The notes: generated by a model from the sequence alone, not told the origin. Counted from the first letter of the stretch, positions 1-6,885 are shown. The stretch is DNA of 9,140 bases from Desulfuromonadales bacterium (GCA_030591795.1 JAUVAJ010000040.1:1-9140), one strand, 5' to 3'. Numbers and translations are program-made.

Positions 1-2
1 TC

Positions 3-1031
3 TGTCGACCTATCACTGGTCTGGCGATTAATCCTGCGGCCAGGGCCAAGCCGGAACAATTCATAGAGACCGGTATTACCGCTATCGACGCATTGAATAC
101 CCTGGTCAAAGGTCAGAAACGGCCGATATTTTCCTGTGCCGGGCTGCCGTCCCAACAATTGACCGCTGACATTCTGCAGCATGCCGGAACCGCCGACCAG
201 AGTCGTTTCGCGATAGTCTTTATCGCCATCGGCTTAAGTCAACGTGATTACCGCTTCTATCGCGACATCCTTGATAATCTGAATAATCCATTCGTCACTA
301 TCGCCAACCTGGCCGACCGGCCGGTGGTTGAGCGGCTGCTGGCACCGCGTATCGGTCTGACGCTGGCCGAGTACCTCGCCTTTGATCGGGGGCGCGATGT
401 GCTGGTGGTGATCACCGACATGGTTAATTACTGTGATGCCATGCGCGAGGTCTCGACTGCCCGCGAGGAGATGCCCGGTCGGCGTGGCTACCCCGGCTAC
501 ATGTACTCTGACCTCGCTTCGCTTTACGAGCGGGCCGGCCGGATCAAGGGGCTGCCCGGTTCACTGACCATGTTGCCGATCCTGACCATGCCGGAAGATG
601 ATATCACCCACCCGATTCCGGATCTGACCGGCTACATTACCGAGGGCCAGATCGTGCTCAGTCGCGAACTGCACGCCAATAGTATTTATCCACCGATCGA
701 TGTGTTGCCTTGCCTGTCGCGGTTGATGCAGAACGGTATCGGCGCCGGGCACACCCGGGAAGACCACCGAAAAATTACCGACGATCTCTATCGGACTTAT
801 GCCCGGGGGCGGGAGTTGCGCCGCCTCGAGACGATTGTCGGCCGCGAAGGAATTCCGGAGCACGATCAAAAACTGCTCGATTTTGCCAGCGAGTTCGAAA
901 CCGACTATATCGGCCAGGGGAGTAAGCGCCGTAGTGTGACCGAGAGCCTCGATCTCGGTCTGCGGCTGCTCCGTCAATACGAGGTGAGTGATTATGCTGC
1001 ATCCGACCCGAACCAATCTGCTTCTGCTTAA
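3..1031 (+). CDS. atpB: V/A-type ATPase subunit B, 5'-truncated
   Basis: This is the C-terminal 342 residues of the regulatory, non-catalytic B subunit of a V/A-type rotary ATPase, which alternates with catalytic A subunits in the cytoplasmic V1 head. The reading frame is open to the window edge (first full codon at 3), so the true start lies upstream; family members are about 430-460 residues. Family signatures read in order: GLAINPAAR, ETGITAIDALNTLVKGQK, a degenerate P-loop region (GLPSQQLTADI, no GxxxxGKT, as expected for B), GYPGYMYSDLASLYERAGR (nucleotides about 487-542, carrying the arginine that reaches the catalytic interface), ILTMPEDDITHPIPDLTGYI, and IYPPIDVLPCLSRLM followed by GAGHTREDH. 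The 3' end overlaps the subunit D gene by 38 bases, suggesting translational coupling. Ion specificity (H+ or Na+) cannot be judged because the membrane ring subunit is outside the window. Identification is very secure. Confidence 0.95.
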   Translation, partial: CRPITGLAINPAARAKPEQFIETGITAIDALNTLVKGQKRPIFSCAGLPSQQLTADILQHAGTADQSRFAIVFIAIGLSQRDYRFYRDILDNLNNPFVTIANLADRPVVERLLAPRIGLTLAEYLAFDRGRDVLVVITDMVNYCDAMREVSTAREEMPGRRGYPGYMYSDLASLYERAGRIKGLPGSLTMLPILTMPEDDITHPIPDLTGYITEGQIVLSRELHANSIYPPIDVLPCLSRLMQNGIGAGHTREDHRKITDDLYRTYARGRELRRLETIVGREGIPEHDQKLLDFASEFETDYIGQGSKRRSVTESLDLGLRLLRQYEVSDYAASDPNQSASA

Positions 1032-1623
1032 GGAACGGCGCCAGACCGTCGAGGGAAGTATTCTGATCCTCAAGGGGCGACGTCAGGCGTTGATTCGTGA
1101 GTTTCTCGAGGCGACCCGGCCTCTGCTCCGGTCACGCGACGCTTTGCGGGAGAAATATGCCGAGGCGCTGGAACGGCTGCGTTTGAGTTTTGGTCATGCG
1201 GGCGAGGAGGTGCTGGTCGCACTGGCTGTCGTCAATCGTCAGGATCCGGGACTTGAAATTGTCCCGGGCAACATCCTCGGCCTGCACTATCTGGATGTTA
1301 CGGTTCGGCAAACTCCGTTGCGGACACCGCTGGAACGGGGCTATGATTTTCGCGGCAGTACCCCGCATGTCGAGGAGGCGATCCATCTGTTTGAGTCGAT
1401 TACGGCCGAGATGTTGGAAACCGCCACCTACGAAGCCAAGGTCAAGCGGCTGGAGGTAGAGTTACGGCGCCTGTCGCGACGGGTTCGGGTCCTGGAGGAG
1501 CGGACCATCCCGGGCATTGCTGCCGACATCCGGAAAATCATACAGTATCTTGGCGAACGTGAGCGTGAAGCCCATTATCGGTTGAAACGATTCAAGCAGT
1601 CGGCGTCCCGCCATTCCGGTTAA
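994..1623 (+). CDS. atpD: V/A-type ATPase subunit D (central stalk)
   Basis: A 209-residue subunit D, the coiled-coil central rotor shaft that links the V1 head to the membrane ring. The N-terminus (MLHPTRTNLLLLKERR, then LILKGRRQALIREF) and the C-terminal block (RRVRVLEERTIPGIAADI, then YLGEREREAHYRLKRFK) match the conserved antiparallel helices of this family, and the length is normal (about 200-215). I chose ATG 994 over the in-frame GTG at 988 because GAGGTGA at 981-987 is a near-perfect Shine-Dalgarno sequence six bases before 994 but overlaps or crowds 988. The gene begins inside subunit B and ends 8 bases before the convergent epimerase gene, so it is the last gene of the ATPase operon. 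No stem-loop terminator fits in the gap, so transcription probably runs into the opposing gene or ends Rho-dependently. Confidence 0.93.
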   Translation: MLHPTRTNLLLLKERRQTVEGSILILKGRRQALIREFLEATRPLLRSRDALREKYAEALERLRLSFGHAGEEVLVALAVVNRQDPGLEIVPGNILGLHYLDVTVRQTPLRTPLERGYDFRGSTPHVEEAIHLFESITAEMLETATYEAKVKRLEVELRRLSRRVRVLEERTIPGIAADIRKIIQYLGEREREAHYRLKRFKQSASRHSG

Positions 1624-1631
1624 AGAAACGG

Positions 1632-2522
1632 TCAGAGACAGGCGGTAATCCCTTCGGCAAAATCGAGTGGCTCGATATCAAAGTCGTGCGCCCACTCGGA
1701 TGGGTCACAGATATTACCTTGTTGCAGCATAGTTAACTGGTCGGAAGTGATCGGAAATTTTTGCAATGATTCGAGCAGCTTGATTGCCGGTCGCATCAAA
1801 AAAAGCGGCTGGCGTATGGTTTTGACCTTCCCCTTGCCGAGCGCCAGGCTGACAGCGTCCAGCATCTCAAGGTAACTGTACGGTTTTGGCCCGGCGAGAC
1901 AATAAGTGCGGCCGACCGTCTGTGGTAGCTCGAGGGCGCGAACAAAACTTTCGGCGACCTGGCCGACCGCAACCGGCTGCATCTCATAGCGTCCACTGCC
2001 GATAACCGGCACCATCGGCAGACTTTTTACGATCGCAATTGTCGTCCTGATAAAATCCCCCTCGGCACCAAAGATGATCGATGGCCGGAAGATAGTCCAG
2101 TCGAGACCTGATCCCTGAACCAGTTGCTCACTTTGCCACTTGGTGGTCTGGTAGCCGGTGGCGGCATCCTTGGCGACATTGTTGGCGCTCATATGCAGGA
2201 AGCGAGTGATGCCGCTTTCTGTCGCCAGCTCCACAATGTTTCTGGTCGCTTCAACATGCTCGCGCGCAAAGGTTATCCCCTGGCGTGGCAGCTCACGAAT
2301 TATGCCGATCAGATGGATAATGGCATCGCACCCGTTTAGCACCCCGCTTAAAGAGTCGCGGTTGGTGGCATCACCAGAGACCAGCTCCAACCCTTTGAGT
2401 TCTGGTAGCTTGTTTTCCGAGCCTTTACGAACCAGACAGCGGATCTTATGCCCTGCGGCATGTAGCCTGATGACCGTTTCTCGGCCGACAAACCCGGTTC
2501 CGCCTGTAACGAAAACTCTCAT
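1632..2522 (-). CDS. NAD(P)-binding epimerase-like protein (atypical SDR, NDUFA9-like)
   Basis: A 296-residue cytoplasmic Rossmann-fold protein of the extended/atypical short-chain dehydrogenase superfamily. The N-terminus has the glycine-rich dinucleotide motif TGGTGFVG (residues 6-13). An acidic residue follows the strand GLELVSGD, DAIIHLIG (66-73) is the fourth-strand motif, and Y124QTTK128 is a YxxxK catalytic pair after MSANNV. TIFRPSIIFG is the typical mid-domain motif. Bacterial relatives are often annotated as NAD-dependent epimerase, NAD(P)H-binding protein or complex I NDUFA9-like; the substrate cannot be read from sequence. I chose ATG 2522-2520 over a GTG two codons upstream because AGAGG lies about six bases before it on the minus strand. 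It converges with the ATPase genes and diverges from the hydrogenase operon, with no clear functional link to either. Confidence 0.82.
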   Translation of the reverse strand: MRVFVTGGTGFVGRETVIRLHAAGHKIRCLVRKGSENKLPELKGLELVSGDATNRDSLSGVLNGCDAIIHLIGIIRELPRQGITFAREHVEATRNIVELATESGITRFLHMSANNVAKDAATGYQTTKWQSEQLVQGSGLDWTIFRPSIIFGAEGDFIRTTIAIVKSLPMVPVIGSGRYEMQPVAVGQVAESFVRALELPQTVGRTYCLAGPKPYSYLEMLDAVSLALGKGKVKTIRQPLFLMRPAIKLLESLQKFPITSDQLTMLQQGNICDPSEWAHDFDIEPLDFAEGITACL

Positions 2523-2563
2523 GTCCACCCTCTGTAACGCGAAGATTTGATCTGCACCGTTTA

Positions 2564-2590
2564 ACTATAACAAACTTTATTTTTCAACAA
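2564..2590 (-). promoter_or_regulatory. Possible sigma-70 promoter for the epimerase gene
   Basis: On the minus strand TATAGT (2569-2564) resembles a -10 box (5 of 6), with TTGTTG (2590-2585) 15 bases upstream as a weak -35 box. The position, about 42 bases before the chosen start codon, is sensible, but the spacer is short and the surroundings are AT-rich, so a chance match is quite possible. Confidence 0.3.
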
Positions 2591-2660
2591 TACTTGCGTT
2601 GGGTCAAACTGCTGTTAAAATTATTTAATGATGGGATTAAGAGAAAAGAATACACTGTTC

Positions 2661-2682
2661 TATACATCTAGATACTTGTATA
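2661..2682. promoter_or_regulatory. Inverted repeat, possible operator
   Basis: TATACA (2661-2666) and TGTATA (2677-2682) form perfect 6-base arms around 10 bases. The left part also contains the perfect palindrome ATCTAGAT (2666-2673). It lies about 40 bases upstream of the candidate -35 box, a common place for an activator site. It is AT-rich, so chance symmetry is possible, and I do not recognise the regulator. Confidence 0.35.
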
Positions 2683-2700
2683 TATTGTGCTTTTTATGGT

Positions 2701-2713
2701 TTCAGTGACTGAA
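2701..2713. promoter_or_regulatory. Perfect dyad TTCAGT-G-ACTGAA, possible operator
   Basis: TTCAGT and ACTGAA are exact reverse complements around one central G. The dyad ends 5 bases before the TTGACA box at 2719, so a bound protein could contact RNA polymerase. It does not match FNR/CRP, Fur or LexA consensus sequences as I know them. Role inferred from symmetry and position only. Confidence 0.4.
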
Positions 2714-2718
2714 TATTC

Positions 2719-2747
2719 TTGACATGTTAAGTTGTAATGACTAGTTT
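2719..2747 (+). promoter_or_regulatory. Possible sigma-70 promoter of the hydrogenase operon
   Basis: TTGACA (2719-2724) is a perfect -35 box. At a 17-base spacing the -10 position reads TAGTTT (2742-2747), only 3 of 6 consensus, which would fit a promoter needing an activator. Transcription from here would give a leader of roughly 150 bases before the hydrogenase small-subunit start. The -10 is poor, so the true start could be elsewhere. Confidence 0.3.
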
Positions 2748-2768
2748 TAAAACGTTATTCTAGTTTTA
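2741..2768 (+). repeat. Direct repeat CTAGTTTTA x2
   Basis: CTAGTTTTA occurs at 2741-2749 and again at 2760-2768, a period of 19 bases or close to two helical turns, so both copies would face the same side of the DNA. The first copy overlaps the possible -10 position and the palindrome GTTTTAAAAC. It may be a tandem regulator site or simply AT-rich similarity. Confidence 0.35.
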
Positions 2769-2902
2769 GTAAGAAGAATAGTCTCTGTGGGGGAGCATGG
2801 CTGCTGACAGAAGTCTTGTAGTTATGCCCTTCTTAGTTTTGTTCTATCGGTTTTATCCATGTCATTAATGTTCATTGTCTTCGCATGAAAGGAGTGTGTC
2901 CC

Positions 2903-4015
2903 ATGAAACGTGACCACGACGATCAGTCGACCTCGGTCCCCGAAGAAATCCTGCAGAAATGGGAATCTCGCGGCATCAGTCGCCGGAGTTTTATCAAGTT
3001 CTGCACCGCAACCACCGCCGCGCTGGCACTGCCGATGACCTTTATTCCGAAGGTTGCCCAGGCACTGCAAGACAATCGTCTGCCGGTAATCTGGGTTGAA
3101 TTCCAGGGCTGCACCGGCGATACGGAGGCTTTTCTCCGCGCCAATCAGCCGACCGCTACCGACATCATCCTCGATGTCCTGTCGATCGACTACCATGAAA
3201 CAATCATGGCCGCTTCCGGTCACCTCGCCGAAGAGGCGAAAGAACAGACTATAGAAAAATACAAAGGCAAGTATCTGGCCATAGTCGAAGGGTCAATCCC
3301 GGCTGATGGCGGCTACTGTTCCATCGGTGGCAAAAGCGCCCTCGACATTGTCAAGCATGTCTGCGGCAATGCTGCGGCGACCATTGCTGTCGGCAACTGT
3401 GCTACCTTCGGCGGTCTGCCGAAGGCCGCGCCGAATCCGTCCGGTGCCATGTCGGTGCAGGATGCAGTTCCTGGCGCAACCGTACTTAATCTGCCTGGCT
3501 GCCCAGTCAATGCCACCAACCTGACGGCAACCATAGTTCATTTCCTGACCTTCGGCTCGTTGCCGGCAACCGACCGCCTCAGTCGACCGCTGTTTGCCTA
3601 CGGCAAGCGGATTCATGACAACTGTGAGCGTCGTGCGCACTTTGATTCCGGTCAGTATGCCGAGGCGTTCGGCGATCCGGGACACCGTCAGGGCTACTGT
3701 CTGTACAAGCTCGGCTGTAAAGGTCCGGAGACCTTCCACAACTGTCCGACCGTTCGTTACAACGAAGGTGTCAGCTGGCCGGTCATGGCCGGACACGGTT
3801 GCATCGGTTGCTCGGAGCCGGATTTCTGGGACACTATGACTCCGTTCTATCGCCGTTTGCCGAATGTTCCCGGCTTCGGGGTCGAATATACTGTTGACCA
3901 GATCGGTTTCGGTCTGGCCGCCGCTACGGCTGCTGCGTTTGCTGGCCACGCTGGCCTGAGCGCCCTGCGCAAGGGCGACACCATGGAAGACGATAAAGTA
4001 AAGAGGGAGGAATAA
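2903..4015 (+). CDS. hyaA: [NiFe]-hydrogenase small subunit, Tat-exported, with a Cys-to-Asp proximal ligand
   Basis: A 370-residue electron-transfer subunit of a periplasm-facing uptake hydrogenase (HyaS in Geobacter naming). The start ATG 2903 follows AAAGGAG (2888-2894) by 8 bases and is preferred to ATG 2885, which lies upstream of that site. The twin-arginine signal is SRRSFIKF (R27, R28) followed by a hydrophobic stretch. Distal [4Fe-4S] ligands: H238, C241, C266, C272. Medial [3Fe-4S] ligands: C281, C300, C303. Proximal cluster: C70, C166 (GNCATFGG) and C200 (PGCPVN), but the fourth position, normally the second Cys of CxxC, is D73 (CTGD). The two supernumerary cysteines of O2-tolerant [4Fe-3S] enzymes are absent (G72, and a G after ATF). 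A small-residue-rich C-terminal segment (about 333-355) is a likely membrane anchor. It is first in an operon with hyaB, hyaC and hyaD. The arrangement suggests group 1f (Geobacter Hya class), an inference. Confidence 0.96.
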   Translation: MKRDHDDQSTSVPEEILQKWESRGISRRSFIKFCTATTAALALPMTFIPKVAQALQDNRLPVIWVEFQGCTGDTEAFLRANQPTATDIILDVLSIDYHETIMAASGHLAEEAKEQTIEKYKGKYLAIVEGSIPADGGYCSIGGKSALDIVKHVCGNAAATIAVGNCATFGGLPKAAPNPSGAMSVQDAVPGATVLNLPGCPVNATNLTATIVHFLTFGSLPATDRLSRPLFAYGKRIHDNCERRAHFDSGQYAEAFGDPGHRQGYCLYKLGCKGPETFHNCPTVRYNEGVSWPVMAGHGCIGCSEPDFWDTMTPFYRRLPNVPGFGVEYTVDQIGFGLAAATAAAFAGHAGLSALRKGDTMEDDKVKREE

Positions 4016-4019
4016 AACA

Positions 4020-5723
4020 ATGGCCAGGAAAATCGTGGTAGACCCGATTACCCGTATTGAGGGGCATCTGCGCATTGAGGCGCAGGTTGAGGGCGGAAAA
4101 ATTGTTGACGCTTGGAGTTCCTCGACCGCCTTTCGTGGTGTTGAGACCATCCTCAAGGGGCGCGACCCCCGGGATGCGCATCACTTTACCCAGCGTTTTT
4201 GTGGCGTCTGCACCACCGTGCATTCGATGGCCAGTATCCGCGCCGTCGAAGACGCATTGAAGATAGACATCCCGGATAATGCCCGCCTGATCCGTAACCT
4301 GATCATGGGTATCCAGAATGTACAGGATCACGTTATTCATTTCTATCACCTGCACGCCCTCGACTGGGTTGATATAGTCAGTGCACTCGATGCCAATCCG
4401 GCTGAAACCGCCAAATTGGCGCAGTCAGTTTCGAATTGGCCGAAATCGAGTGCCACTTATTTCAAGGGTGTTCAGGACCGGATCAAGGCGTTTGTCGGCA
4501 CCGGTCGCCTCGGCCCATTTGCCAATGCATATTGGGGGCACAGCGCCTACAAACTGCCACCGGCAGCGAACTTGATGGCGGTCGCCCATTACCTTGAGGC
4601 GCTTGAATGGCAGAAGGAAATTATCAAGGTTCACGCTATACTCGGCTCAAAGAACCCGCATCCGCAGACCTTCCTGGTCGGCGGCATGTCGATTCCGGTC
4701 GATCCGAACAGTCAGAACGCTATCAATGCCGACAAGATCGCCTATATCGGCAAGCTGCTCAAGCAAGCTCGTGAGTTCGTGGAGCAGGTCTATATTCCGG
4801 ATGTGCTGGCAGTCGCGCCATTCTACCTCGATTGGGCCGGTATCGGCGGCGGCGTTGGCAACTATATGTCCTATGGCGACTTCCCGGATGCCAGCGGCAA
4901 GAATTTCATGCCACGCGGCATTATCATGGGCAAGGATATCTCCAAGCTGCTTGAAATGGACGAAAAGAAGATTGCCGAATATGTTGCTCACTCCTGGTAC
5001 GACTACAGCGTTGGCGACAGTAAAGGCTTGCATCCGTACGATGGCGAGACCAATGATAATTATACTGGTCCGAAACCGCCGTACGATTTCCTCGACACCG
5101 ACAACAAGTACTCTTGGGTCAAGTCGCCGCGCTACGAGGACCAGCCGATGGAAGTCGGGCCGCTGGCCCGTATCCTCGTTGCCTATGTTGGCGGCGTACC
5201 GGAAGTCAAAGGTGCTGTTGATGGCGTCCTTAAAGCCCTCGGTGGCCTACCGGCCAGTGTTCTCTTCTCAACTCTGGGTCGTACCGCTGCTCGGGCTATC
5301 GATGCTCTGGTCCTGGCCCAGAAGAATGAGTCCTGGCTGACTGAGCTGGCGGTTAACATGGATCGCGGTATTCTTGAGGTGCACAACGGCGATAAATGGG
5401 ATCCATCAACCTGGCCTAAAGAAGCAATGGGCTTTGGCTGGCATGAAGCACCGCGTGGGGCGCTGGGTCACTGGATCCGAATCAAGGATCAGAAGATCGA
5501 AAACTTCCAGGCGGTTGTTCCGTCGACCTGGAATGCCGGACCACGCGATCCGATGGGGCAACGCGGACCGTATGAGGAGGCACTGATCGGTACACCGATC
5601 GCTGACCCGAAGAAGCCGGTTGAAATCCTGCGGACCATTCACTCCTTCGACCCCTGCCTCGCTTGCGCGGTTCACGTGCTCGATGGCGATGGTTCGGAGA
5701 TTATCCGGGTCAAGGCACTCTAG
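4020..5723 (+). CDS. hyaB: [NiFe]-hydrogenase large (catalytic) subunit
   Basis: A 567-residue precursor of the subunit that holds the NiFe(CN)2CO active site and splits H2 into protons and electrons (HyaL in Geobacter naming). The N-terminal motif is DPITRIEGHLRIE, in which E14 matches the conserved proton-transfer glutamate. The L1 motif includes RFCGVCTTVHS (C61, C64), and the C-terminal motif is DPCLACAVH (C546, C549, H552). These four cysteines bind Ni/Fe; all are Cys codons, with no selenocysteine. By family rule the maturation protease should cleave after H552 and remove a 15-residue tail beginning VLDGDG. The start ATG 4020 follows an AGGGAGGA site inside the last codons of hyaA, four bases after its stop, so the two are likely translationally coupled. 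It has no signal peptide and should be exported by Tat as a hitchhiker with the small subunit. Length and motifs indicate an intact enzyme. Confidence 0.97.
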   Translation: MARKIVVDPITRIEGHLRIEAQVEGGKIVDAWSSSTAFRGVETILKGRDPRDAHHFTQRFCGVCTTVHSMASIRAVEDALKIDIPDNARLIRNLIMGIQNVQDHVIHFYHLHALDWVDIVSALDANPAETAKLAQSVSNWPKSSATYFKGVQDRIKAFVGTGRLGPFANAYWGHSAYKLPPAANLMAVAHYLEALEWQKEIIKVHAILGSKNPHPQTFLVGGMSIPVDPNSQNAINADKIAYIGKLLKQAREFVEQVYIPDVLAVAPFYLDWAGIGGGVGNYMSYGDFPDASGKNFMPRGIIMGKDISKLLEMDEKKIAEYVAHSWYDYSVGDSKGLHPYDGETNDNYTGPKPPYDFLDTDNKYSWVKSPRYEDQPMEVGPLARILVAYVGGVPEVKGAVDGVLKALGGLPASVLFSTLGRTAARAIDALVLAQKNESWLTELAVNMDRGILEVHNGDKWDPSTWPKEAMGFGWHEAPRGALGHWIRIKDQKIENFQAVVPSTWNAGPRDPMGQRGPYEEALIGTPIADPKKPVEILRTIHSFDPCLACAVHVLDGDGSEIIRVKAL

Positions 5724-5737
5724 GGAAGGAGGCGCTT

Positions 5738-6391
5738 ATGTTGGAAATACGCTACGTCTGGCAATGGCCAGTCCGCATCTGCCACTGGCTTAATGTGCTC
5801 TCCATCGTCATGCTTTCGTTGACAGGATTCTACATCGGAGATCCTTTTGCCACGGCATCGGGTTCGACCCTGTTCACCATGGGAAACATCCGGTTTGTAC
5901 ATTTTGCATTCGGTTACCTGCTGATGTTCTCCCTGTTGTTTCGGATCTATTGGATGTTTGTCGGCAACCAGCATGCTTCATGGAAGGCCTTTTTCCCCTG
6001 GATAACACCGGAGGGGCGTAAAAACTTCATCAAAATGTTGCGTTATTATACCTTTACCGGTAAGCAGATCACTTATGAAGTTGGCCACAACCCAGTCGCG
6101 GCAACCGCTTATTTCGGTATCTTTATCCTGTTTATGATCCAGGTGGCCACCGGTTTTGCCCTCTACGGCCAGTTCGAGCCGGGTAGTTTCTGGAACGGTA
6201 CCTTCGGTTGGTTGCTGGCGATGATCGGCAATCAGGATATTCGCCTGATTCACCATGTGGTCATGTGGCTGCTGGTTGGTTTTATTATCAATCATGTCTA
6301 CAGTGCCTGGTTGATGGACGTTAAGGAGCGCAACGGTACAATCAGTGGCATCTTCAGTGGTCACCGTTTCATTGAGCCCGAGGATCTTTGA
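5738..6391 (+). CDS. hyaC: Hydrogenase b-type cytochrome subunit
   Basis: A 217-residue integral membrane di-heme cytochrome b that anchors the hydrogenase and passes electrons from the small subunit to quinone (HyaB in Geobacter naming). Four membrane segments are visible, roughly residues 15-33, 52-74, 120-143 and 168-192. Likely heme ligands, by comparison with the HyaC/HydC pattern, are H16, H55, H172 and H186; the 14-residue spacing of the last pair matches Wolinella HydC. RYVWQWPVRICHWLN near the N-terminus and ITYEVGHNPVA before helix III are family signatures. ATG 5738 is chosen because AAGGAGG (5726-5732) precedes it by five bases; an in-frame ATG at 5663 would lie inside hyaB. The stop overlaps the hyaD start by one base. 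Confidence 0.95.
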   Translation: MLEIRYVWQWPVRICHWLNVLSIVMLSLTGFYIGDPFATASGSTLFTMGNIRFVHFAFGYLLMFSLLFRIYWMFVGNQHASWKAFFPWITPEGRKNFIKMLRYYTFTGKQITYEVGHNPVAATAYFGIFILFMIQVATGFALYGQFEPGSFWNGTFGWLLAMIGNQDIRLIHHVVMWLLVGFIINHVYSAWLMDVKERNGTISGIFSGHRFIEPEDL

Positions 6392-6870
6392 TGTCGATTC
6401 TGGTTCTTGGTCTCGGCAATCTGCTGATGAGCGATGATTCTATCGGCGTCAGAATCGTACAACGTTTGCAACACGATTTCAGAGTTCCGGAGGGTGTCAT
6501 CATTGTCGATGGTGGCACCCTCGGTCTTGACCTGTTGCCTTATATAGAAGAGGCCGACGAGTTGTTGATCATCGACGCTCTGGAGATGCGGGCTGAGCCC
6601 GGTTCGCATTTCCGTCTCGAAGGTGATGCAGTGCCGCGGGCTTTTGCCAGTAAACTTTCTGTGCACCAGATGGGTCTGCAGGATTTGCTGGCGGTAGCTG
6701 AGCTGCAGGGCTATGCTCCACAGAAACTGGTGGTGCATGGAATTCAGGCCGGTTCCATCGAAATGAACCTCGACCTTTCACCACCGGTTGCAGCGGCCAT
6801 GGACGACCTGCTCGATGCCGTTGTCAATGAACTATTGGCGTGGGGAGTAGCCATAGAAAAGGCGGCTTGA
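6391..6870 (+). CDS. hyaD: Hydrogenase maturation endopeptidase
   Basis: A 159-residue cytoplasmic protease of the HyaD/HybD (HycI) family that clips the C-terminal tail of the large subunit after nickel insertion (HyaP in Geobacter naming). The family N-terminus is VLGLGNLLMSDDSIGVR. The nickel-probing residues correspond to D16 (Glu in E. coli HybD, Asp in many relatives), D62 in LLIIDALEM, and H92 in SVHQMGLQDLL. IVDGGTLGLDLL and VHGIQAGSIEMNLDLSP are also typical. ATG 6391 is used rather than TTG 6388: the stop of hyaC and this start share an A (TGATG), and GAGG at 6380-6383 is a suitable ribosome site. It is the last gene of the operon, 15 bases before a strong terminator. Its substrate is most likely the adjacent large subunit. 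Confidence 0.95.
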   Translation: MSILVLGLGNLLMSDDSIGVRIVQRLQHDFRVPEGVIIVDGGTLGLDLLPYIEEADELLIIDALEMRAEPGSHFRLEGDAVPRAFASKLSVHQMGLQDLLAVAELQGYAPQKLVVHGIQAGSIEMNLDLSPPVAAAMDDLLDAVVNELLAWGVAIEKAA

Positions 6871-6885
6871 TCCTACTTAATATTT

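Larger units (their letters stand above)
2523..2902. other. AT-rich divergent intergenic control region
   Basis: About 380 bases between the divergent epimerase and hydrogenase genes with no convincing gene. Base composition is clearly more AT-rich than the flanking coding DNA. It holds two inverted repeats (2661-2682 and 2701-2713), a TTGACA box (2719-2724), a 9-base direct repeat (2741-2749 and 2760-2768), a 10-base palindrome GTTTTAAAAC (2744-2753), and a possible 23-codon leader ORF (2797-2868) listed as a finding. I see no convincing -24/-12 sigma-54 site. The dense symmetric elements suggest the hydrogenase operon is regulated from here. Confidence 0.7.

Noticed and set aside
93..95. 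TTG at 93 as start of the ATPase B gene
   Set aside because: Conserved B-subunit sequence continues in frame upstream to the window edge, so this is an internal leucine codon of a truncated gene.
2789..2804. GG-N10-GC pattern resembling a sigma-54 -24/-12 promoter upstream of hyaA
   Set aside because: Only the GG and GC dinucleotides match; the flanking TGGCAC and TTGCA bases are absent, so it is not distinguishable from chance.
2822..3223. 133-codon minus-strand open frame over the hyaA start
   Set aside because: It is antisense to the Tat signal and cluster-ligand coding region and shows no recognisable motif.
3293..4156. 287-codon open frame on the minus strand across hyaA and the start of hyaB
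   Set aside because: It is antisense to a well-supported gene, has low-complexity Arg/Val/Thr-rich composition, matches no family and lacks a ribosome site; it is a by-product of GC-rich codon usage.
4594..5340. 248-codon open frame on the plus strand inside hyaB
   Set aside because: It overlaps the catalytic subunit in another frame and encodes an Arg/Ser-rich sequence typical of out-of-frame translation.
5655..5668. Possible selenocysteine in the hydrogenase large-subunit C-terminal motif
   Set aside because: Both cysteine codons of DPCLACAVH are TGC; there is no in-frame TGA.
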